NCBI GenBank assembly: GCA_947165805.1 | Contig: CAMVBT010000062.1 | Location: 1-10,632, forward strand | DNA: 10,632 bases | Source: an uncultured Clostridia bacterium | GTDB taxonomy: Bacteria > Bacillota > Clostridia > Oscillospirales > Ruminococcaceae | Direction of reading: 5' to 3' | Shown: positions 5,104 through 10,632 of the stretch, one piece after another | Position numbering within the stretch: position 1 is the stretch's first letter | How the letters are laid out: each line of letters starts with the position of its first letter | Made by a program: the position numbers and the translations under genes | The notes under the pieces: generated by a model | Seen by the model: the letters and a program-made list of their open reading frames with translations, nothing else | Told to the model about the DNA's origin: nothing | Databases searched by the model: none

Positions 5104-7773
5104 CTATTCAAGCGCGTACAGAAGCCCGAATGTACCGGGACCGGCGTTTACCGCGACGGCTGAGCAGGCCTCCTGAAAGATTATCTCGCCGAAGCTGTAC
5201 TTTTTCTCGATCTCGGCTCTTATCGTCTCGAGCTCGGCCTGCCGGAGCCCGACGTAGGTGACGAAAAGCCTCTTCTTGTTCATGAATTCGTAGTTGCGCA
5301 TGGTGTCGCGGATATATTTCTTCCAGACTTTTGAACGTGTTCCGAAGTAGACGCCGCCCGTGGTTATCCTGCTGTGCGAGAGCATTATCAGCGGGTGGAG
5401 CATGAACGCCTTTGACACTGCCGCCAGATGCTTGTTGATCCTTCCGACGCGCGCGAGGTTGTCGGGCGTATCGACGATGAAAGTCGTGCGTATCTTCGGA
5501 ACGTATGCGTTAAGTCTCTTCACGATCTCGTCAACGGGCATATTCGTCTGTGCGAGCTCGGCGGCGTAGAGGACGAGAAGGCCCATACCGCTCGAAAGGT
5601 TGCCGCTGTCCACGACAATGACGTTAGTGAAGCTGCGGACTGCTTCGGTAAGGTTCTTATAGCCCGGGGTGCTGTTCTTTGCGATGGTGATGTGGATAAC
5701 ATAGTTGGCGCGCACGAGCTGGTCTGCGAAGAACGAGATGTATTCTTCCTTTGTCGGGGGCAGGGACTTTGCAATATGTCCGCTCTCCATGTAGCGGATA
5801 AGGCTGCCGGTGACGGTCTCGGTTCCGTCGTAGAAAATGCCCTCGGCGGTGGAAACGCTGAACGGTATCAGGCGCACGCTGTTTTTCGATACCATGCGCT
5901 TTGGCAGGTCGCACACGCTCTCGCTTGTGATGAGCACGGGCATTTTGATGCTGCGGGTGTGTACGGGGGTCAGGTATTCGCCTATATCCTCGGCGTTGTC
6001 GGAGGTCACGCGGACGAGCTCAGGCGGCAGCAGACGGATGAGCTCATGCTCCAGAGCCGCGCCTGTTACGGGCTTCACGATGTAGCCGTCGAAGCCCTCT
6101 TTCAGGTAGAACATCTTGTTGTCGCTGCCTGCGTTGGCTGTCAGTGCCGCGATATTCGAGTCCTTGCACAGACCTCCCATCTGCGTGCGTATCTTATGCA
6201 TACACTCGATGCCGTCCATTTCGGGCATCAGGTGATCCATGAGAATGACGTGGTACTTGTTCTTTACGGTGAGCTCGAGAGCCTCGGCTCCGCTCAGTGC
6301 GGTGTCTATCTGTATCTTTGTATCCTTCAGCAGCTTCGACTCGACTTTCAGGTTCGCCTCATTGTCGTCCACGATGAGGACGCGCGCCTTCGGAGCTTCA
6401 AAGCTCTGCTTGTAGTGCCGCTGCTCGCTGTTGCGGTAGCTGTGTGCGGGGTGCATATCTTCGAGGCGCTTGTCGTCGGCTATGTCCTGCGGGAGCTCCA
6501 CGACGAACGTTGAGCCCTTGGTATAGACGCTGTTGACATTGATCCTGCCGCCCATGAGCTCGACGAATTCCTTGACTATCGAAAGCCCGAGACCCGTGCC
6601 TTCGATATAGCGGTTGTTTTCCTCGTCCACGCGCCTGAATGACGAGAACAGGTACGGGATATTCTCGCTCTTTATACCGATGCCGGTATCCGTTACCGTG
6701 TATATTATCGTAGCGCCGGAGCCCTCGGTGCGTCTGCACTCTATCGACAGGCTTACCTCGCCCTCACGGGTGTACTTTATTGCGTTTGTCAGCAGGTTTA
6801 TGATTATCTGGCGTATCTTGATCTCGTCGCCGTAGAGCATCGCGGGCATTTCCGGGTCTACCTCGACATTGAAGGCGAGGTTCTTCTCCTTCGCGCGTAT
6901 CCACATCATACCGACTATATCTGAGAGCATCGCGCCCACATCGTATGCGGAGCTGGTCACCTGCATACTTCCGGATTCCAGCTTGGACATATCGAGAATG
7001 TCGTTTATCAGGTGGAGCAGCATATTGCTGGCGGACTGGATATTCAGCGAGTTGTCAACGAGCTCTTTCGGCAGGTCGCCGCGCAGGTTCAGCTCATTGA
7101 GGCCTATGATAGTGTTCACAGGCGTGCGTATCTCATGGCTCATTCCCGCGAAGAAGCGGTTCTGCGCCTCATTGAGCTTTTCGATCTCCTTCTGCCGCGC
7201 GTTCGACTTGTCGTTTTCCTTCTTGTATATGTACTGCGTGAACGTTGACATCTGAAACATCATTATCCCGACAACAACGACCGATGCTCCGATATCCAGA
7301 TACGCGATATCTGTGTTGTGCGGTATGACGAGTTCCGGATATATGACGGACAGTATATAGCACGAAAGCACCGATGCGACCATGAGCAGTACCAGCACGA
7401 TCTTGCGCCGTCCGCGCATTACCATGCCGATGTACAGGAACGCGAACGTGTACCATACCGACGCGCAGCCGTAAAGACCGCCTCCGGTGAAATAAAGCGC
7501 GGGAAGTATCAGCAGACAGCACATGACCGTTACCAGCACCGCGCCCATGTCGGTATTTCCGAGCCTGATGAAGATTATCGTCGAGATGTTCAGCAGGAGC
7601 AGAGCTCCGACGATGACAAGTATCTTCTGCAGACATTCGCCTATGATGATATCCCATATCAGCACCAGAGCCAGCGCGGATATGAGCATCGTGGAGAGCA
7701 CGAAGTAGAGCTTGACGTTTATTGGGCTCTCGCTGTCATAGAAGCGTGTGATGACATTGAATCTGTTGCTCAT
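5104..7773 (-). CDS. Hybrid sensor kinase fused to a DegV/FakB-like domain (889 aa)
   Basis: Domain order: six membrane helices (about residues 22-182); a linker helix; HisKA with the phospho-accepting histidine in SHEIRTP (H213); HATPase_c with N330 in the N-box, DTGIGI (362-367) and GTGLGL (392-397); a receiver (about 464-582) with the acidic pair D469-D470, phospho-acceptor D513 in LMDHLMPEMDG, T545 and K567; and a DegV domain from about residue 611 to the end. The DegV part has the usual length of about 280 aa and its landmarks in order: SESVCDLP (617-624), the SLPPT segment (670-674), VVDSGNLSSGMG (720-731), a VGRIN turn and the terminal GPGTFG (878-883). DegV/FakB proteins bind a fatty acid and present it to the kinase FakA. 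Some canonical positions differ here (Asp to Ser in the first motif, LSGTY to STPGY), so ligand choice may differ. There is no HPt or DNA-binding domain. The start overlaps the upstream kinase gene by ATGA. The reading frame is continuous across the fusion joint. Confidence 0.93.
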   Translation of the reverse strand: MSNRFNVITRFYDSESPINVKLYFVLSTMLISALALVLIWDIIIGECLQKILVIVGALLLLNISTIIFIRLGNTDMGAVLVTVMCCLLILPALYFTGGGLYGCASVWYTFAFLYIGMVMRGRRKIVLVLLMVASVLSCYILSVIYPELVIPHNTDIAYLDIGASVVVVGIMMFQMSTFTQYIYKKENDKSNARQKEIEKLNEAQNRFFAGMSHEIRTPVNTIIGLNELNLRGDLPKELVDNSLNIQSASNMLLHLINDILDMSKLESGSMQVTSSAYDVGAMLSDIVGMMWIRAKEKNLAFNVEVDPEMPAMLYGDEIKIRQIIINLLTNAIKYTREGEVSLSIECRRTEGSGATIIYTVTDTGIGIKSENIPYLFSSFRRVDEENNRYIEGTGLGLSIVKEFVELMGGRINVNSVYTKGSTFVVELPQDIADDKRLEDMHPAHSYRNSEQRHYKQSFEAPKARVLIVDDNEANLKVESKLLKDTKIQIDTALSGAEALELTVKNKYHVILMDHLMPEMDGIECMHKIRTQMGGLCKDSNIAALTANAGSDNKMFYLKEGFDGYIVKPVTGAALEHELIRLLPPELVRVTSDNAEDIGEYLTPVHTRSIKMPVLITSESVCDLPKRMVSKNSVRLIPFSVSTAEGIFYDGTETVTGSLIRYMESGHIAKSLPPTKEEYISFFADQLVRANYVIHITIAKNSTPGYKNLTEAVRSFTNVIVVDSGNLSSGMGLLVLYAAELAQTNMPVDEIVKRLNAYVPKIRTTFIVDTPDNLARVGRINKHLAAVSKAFMLHPLIMLSHSRITTGGVYFGTRSKVWKKYIRDTMRNYEFMNKKRLFVTYVGLRQAELETIRAEIEKKYSFGEIIFQEACSAVAVNAGPGTFGLLYALE

Positions 7774-7791
7774 TCCGTCACACCCTCCTTT
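7770..7791 (-). promoter_or_regulatory. Ribosome binding site and ATGA overlap coupling the two kinase genes
   Basis: AAAGGAGGG (7791-7783 on the minus strand) lies 9 bases before the ATG at 7773, inside the last codons of the 850-aa kinase gene. That gene's TGA stop (7772-7770) shares bases with the ATG. This fixes the start of the DegV-kinase fusion and implies translational coupling of the two kinases. Confidence 0.9.
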
Positions 7792-10322
7792 CCTGCGCCG
7801 GCTTCCGCGAAGTATTCCCGGAGCGCCTCCGTCAGTGCGCCGAACTTCTTCATCGCCGGTGAATGCAGCTCCTCCACGGTCTTTGTGTCGCCGGCTTTTG
7901 AGGCCTCTTCCAGCTTAAGGAACAGCTCGGCCTCCCCGGTCGCGCCGACAGTGCGGGAGCCGCTTTTAAGGGCGTGCACCTTTATGCAGTAGTTCTTCAT
8001 ATCGCCTGCCGCGAGGTATTTTTCTATCTCCTCCGCCTTGCCGGGCGCGGAATCCGCGTATTCACGGAGCACCTGCTCATAGAACCCCTCGTCCTCCGCG
8101 CAGTATTCGATGCCCGCGGCGGAGTCTATCCCGAGCGATGCCGCGAAAGCAAGGAGCCCGGGCTTCTCATTCGCCGTTCCGGACGCTGTCTCCTTATCCG
8201 CTCCGGCTTCCGCGGGGTATTTTTTCTCTTCGTTCTTTGAGGGCTCGATGTAGATGTCCTCTTCGGGTATGTACTGTATCGCTGACTGGGGCAGAGCCTT
8301 GCGCAGCACGCCCTCGAGCGCGGGTCTGATTATCGGCTTCGCGAGGAAGGCGTCAAAGCCCTCCGAAATCAGCATATCTTTGGCGCTGCTTATCATATTC
8401 GCGGTAAGAGCCGTGATGAACAGTCCGCTGTTCTTGTCCGCGCCCATTCTGATGCGCTTCATGGCTTCAACGCCGTCCATTTCGGGCATCATGTGATCCA
8501 TGAATATGATGTCGAAGCGCTCCTTCGCGCACATCTCGACCGACTCACGGCCGCCGCGCGCTGTGGATACGTCCATGCCGTACTCTCTGAAAATGCCCTC
8601 CGCGACCAGCAGGTTCATCGGGTCGTCGTCAACGACCAGCACCTTTACGCCGGGGCAGTACATTCTCATATCGCTGTACTCCTCATCGGTGTTTCCCGTG
8701 GTAAGGTTGAGGAAGTTCACGATAGGTATGCAGTAGAACGGCTTTTTCAGCAGCCTAACCCGGCTGTTTTTCTTCGGTGTGAAGCCGTAGTCCGCAGAAA
8801 CTATGACAGTCATCTCATTCGTCAGCGACTCTATGTATTCTTCATTGTCGATATATTCGTGAGTGCCTATGAACAGATGCGTAAGCTTGAAATTCGCGCG
8901 CAGCTTTTTCAGGTCTTCAATGTCGGTGACGTTGTGGAAGGGAAGCTCAAGCTGCTTTACGAGGTCGGATATGGTGCGCTGATAGTATTCTCTTATCTGC
9001 GGTACATTGTAGTTCTCGAAGCTCAGATATCCGGCAAGGCATATATTCTTGTCCGGAACGTAAGCGCACGGGCTGCTGTCCGCTACCTCCTGCGGGATGC
9101 TGACGCGTATGGTGGTGCCGGTGCCTTTTTCGCTCTCTATTATCACAAAGCCGCCCATTGCGGACACGAAGCCGTCCACTATTCGTATGCCGAGCCCGAG
9201 GCCTCCGGAAGAGCGCTTTACGCCTGCGTCGGACTGATAGAACGCTTCGGTCAGGTGCTCGGTCTCCTCGGGTGTCATACCGGCACCGTTATCGGTCACC
9301 TCAAAGCACAGGTTTATCCCGTACCCGCGGCGTATGCAGAACACATGGATATAGACACAGCCCTCGGGTGCGAACTTCATACCGTTGTTTATGAGCTGAC
9401 GCAGTATTCGGCGTATCTTCTCGCTGTCGCCTATGAGCCCCGCGGGTACCATAGGCTCGACGTTGAATATTAGCTCCACGTCGGTGTTGTTTTCGTATTG
9501 GAGCTCCGCGATAAGGTCGCTTATGATCGACGAGATCATATAGCGCTCTTTTGTTATCACGAGCGTTTTCATTCCGAGCTCCGTGTAATCGGAGATATTC
9601 CCGAGCTGATCGGCGGCACGGAAGCCCGCGCTCCTTATCAGGTCTGCGGTGTCGCGGAGCTCCTTGTTATCGGTATTGTTGCTCATAACGGTGCTCAGGC
9701 CTATGACCGCGTTTATCGGAGTGCGTATCTCATGGGAGATGTTCGTCATCAGCTCATCTGTTCTGCGGTTCTTCTCCTCGACATTTGATATCTCTTCGGT
9801 ATAGGCTGCGGCTGTTTTCAGGAGAATCTCGCAGATACCGAAAGCTATCCGCGCTGCTGCCGCTATGATGACGAACTGCAGGATCGTTCTTGCTATGTTT
9901 ATACTGTCGAGTGTCAGGGTATCGTTTCTGCTGCGCATCAGCAGGTGAGAGCCCATTGAAACGAATCCGACTATGGTTCCTGTGAGTATCATAGTTCTGT
10001 CCGAGGCGAGAGCTGCCATTGATAGGAATATGACGATGATAGGCGTTATTTCGTATGTGGACTTTGAGATTATCCCGATATAGAATATGCCTATGCACCA
10101 CAGCAGGGCATAGAGTCTGAGGCGGGACTTTTCGTCGCCGTATCTGAATATATGCATTGACCACGACAGCACAAGGCACACGCCAATGACAAGTGCGGGC
10201 CATATTTCATCTCCGAGTACGACGGTCTCGAATATCATCAGTACGCACAGGAACGTATAGCTCGTTATGAACAGCAGGTGTGTGTGCTTCTGTATTTCTT
10301 TTATTTTTTCGTTTATATCCAT
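7770..10322 (-). CDS. Hybrid sensor kinase with degenerate receiver, receiver and HPt (850 aa)
   Basis: Domain order: about five or six membrane helices (residues 14-168); HisKA with H197 in SHEIRTP; HATPase_c with an N-box of LINNGMKFAP (310-319), DNGAGM (344-349) and GGLGLG (373-378); a degenerate receiver-like segment (about 424-540); a canonical receiver (about 559-678) with D565-D567, phospho-acceptor D609 in FMDHMMPEMDG, T640 and K662; a charged, low-complexity linker (about 690-720); and a C-terminal HPt domain with H783 in VHALKSGSRTVGA. This is the full His-Asp-His chain of a phosphorelay kinase. The degenerate segment keeps the Lys-Pro (KKPF, 526-529) but has GTHEY where the acceptor Asp should be. 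No extracellular sensor of recognisable type is present, so the membrane helices themselves may sense the signal. It is the first gene of the operon, with GGAG 7 bases before the ATG. The cognate response regulator is not in the window. Confidence 0.93.
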   Translation of the reverse strand: MDINEKIKEIQKHTHLLFITSYTFLCVLMIFETVVLGDEIWPALVIGVCLVLSWSMHIFRYGDEKSRLRLYALLWCIGIFYIGIISKSTYEITPIIVIFLSMAALASDRTMILTGTIVGFVSMGSHLLMRSRNDTLTLDSINIARTILQFVIIAAAARIAFGICEILLKTAAAYTEEISNVEEKNRRTDELMTNISHEIRTPINAVIGLSTVMSNNTDNKELRDTADLIRSAGFRAADQLGNISDYTELGMKTLVITKERYMISSIISDLIAELQYENNTDVELIFNVEPMVPAGLIGDSEKIRRILRQLINNGMKFAPEGCVYIHVFCIRRGYGINLCFEVTDNGAGMTPEETEHLTEAFYQSDAGVKRSSGGLGLGIRIVDGFVSAMGGFVIIESEKGTGTTIRVSIPQEVADSSPCAYVPDKNICLAGYLSFENYNVPQIREYYQRTISDLVKQLELPFHNVTDIEDLKKLRANFKLTHLFIGTHEYIDNEEYIESLTNEMTVIVSADYGFTPKKNSRVRLLKKPFYCIPIVNFLNLTTGNTDEEYSDMRMYCPGVKVLVVDDDPMNLLVAEGIFREYGMDVSTARGGRESVEMCAKERFDIIFMDHMMPEMDGVEAMKRIRMGADKNSGLFITALTANMISSAKDMLISEGFDAFLAKPIIRPALEGVLRKALPQSAIQYIPEEDIYIEPSKNEEKKYPAEAGADKETASGTANEKPGLLAFAASLGIDSAAGIEYCAEDEGFYEQVLREYADSAPGKAEEIEKYLAAGDMKNYCIKVHALKSGSRTVGATGEAELFLKLEEASKAGDTKTVEELHSPAMKKFGALTEALREYFAEAGAGKEGVTE

Positions 10323-10367
10323 TTTGTCACTCCGTTACAAGAGTATTATCATAGTACATACATAATT

Positions 10368-10396
10368 ATTATATTATAAAACCGTGTGTTTGTCAA
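10368..10396 (-). promoter_or_regulatory. Consensus sigma-A promoter of the four-gene operon
   Basis: On the minus strand, TTGACA (10396-10391) and TATAAT (10373-10368) are spaced by exactly 17 bases, a perfect sigma-A consensus. A second, overlapping TATAAT five bases upstream has the wrong spacing. The start would be near 10361, leaving about 38 bases of leader before the kinase ATG at 10322. Such strength is unusual for a sensor-kinase operon and hints at constitutive expression or an unseen repressor. Confidence 0.85.
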
Positions 10397-10632
10397 TGGA
10401 AAGCGTGTTTGTAATCGTTTACGGAAGTATTCGTTTTCTTTCGCCCGGCGGCGGCGCGGTACCCGGCGGCGAGCCGCCGCTCCCTAACCGTCTGTTACTT
10501 TTTGGGGAGTGGCGGGTCTGTGCCTCGCAGCCGTTAGTTTTGTTTTTGCGTTTTATTTCGCCCGCGGCTTAATTTTAGTTTATGTCGGAGTTTCGTTCCG
10601 CGAGGCGACTTACTTTCCGCCTACAGGTGCGG
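10397..10632. other. GC-rich intergenic or repeat DNA at the window edge
   Basis: No convincing gene is seen. The region alternates GC-rich blocks and T-rich stretches. CGGCGGC (10464-10470) and GCCGCCG (10473-10479) form a tight inverted repeat. At the very end, CCGC-CTACAGGT-GCGG is the start of a hairpin whose outer arm (CTTACTTT) would need bases beyond the window to pair. The composition differs sharply from the AT-rich promoter next to it and resembles intergenic repeat blocks I recall from Ruminococcus-like genomes, which I cannot check here. The short plus-strand frame at 10384-10572 has no ribosome binding site and is not called. Confidence 0.4.

Noticed and set aside
5428..6513. 361-aa plus-strand reading frame
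   Set aside because: It is antisense to the receiver and DegV portion of the 889-aa kinase, with no motif. It is a shadow produced by the codon bias of the real gene.
8493..9473. 326-aa plus-strand reading frame
   Set aside because: It is antisense to the kinase and receiver domains of the 850-aa protein. It has no recognisable domain or ribosome binding site.
10384..10572. 62-aa plus-strand reading frame
   Set aside because: It overlaps the kinase operon promoter, has no ribosome binding site and crosses a GC-rich inverted repeat.

Overview
The window looks like chromosomal DNA from a Gram-positive anaerobe of the Clostridia, most likely a Ruminococcus-like member of the Oscillospiraceae. 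This is inferred from the moderate GC content with AT-rich intergenic regions, strong AGGAG-type ribosome binding sites, near-consensus sigma-A promoters (TTGAVA-17-TATAAT type), and the style of the multi-domain hybrid histidine kinases. No rRNA, tRNA, CRISPR array, transposase or prophage gene is visible.

Layout, left to right. (1) 1-98: a 17-bp tandem repeat with a GCGAAGC core. (2) 99-494, minus: a small acidic, alanine-rich protein of unknown function with its own strong promoter. (3) 767-1240, plus: a VanZ-family membrane protein, divergent from gene 2. (4) 1282-1677, minus: a PaaI-type hotdog thioesterase, convergent with vanZ across a shared hairpin terminator. (5) 1890-3593, plus: a cytoplasmic GGDEF-EAL protein with a degenerate GGDNF site and an intact EAL phosphodiesterase site. 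It is preceded by a sigma-A promoter and, immediately downstream of that, a near-perfect sigma-28 (flagellar) promoter. (6) 3594-3850: a non-coding MITE-like repeat element with TTGACAA heptads, inverted ends and nested hairpins, abutting a perfect bidirectional terminator. (7) 10322 down to 3877, minus: a four-gene operon. (8) 10397-10632: GC-rich intergenic or repeat DNA running off the window.

The operon is the centrepiece. It starts from a consensus promoter (TTGACA-17-TATAAT). Its first gene is an 850-aa membrane hybrid kinase (HisKA-HATPase-degenerate receiver-receiver-HPt). This overlaps by 4 bp (ATGA) an 889-aa membrane hybrid kinase whose receiver is followed by a complete DegV/FakB-like fatty-acid-binding domain. 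A GNAT acetyltransferase and a membrane-anchored protein with a C-terminal cysteine cluster follow. The only HPt domain in the operon is in the first kinase and no DNA-binding output is encoded. The kinases may therefore work as one phosphorelay, with the DegV domain either sensing or handling an acyl ligand. That last step is inference. The kinase-receiver-DegV fusion is the most unusual thing in the window.
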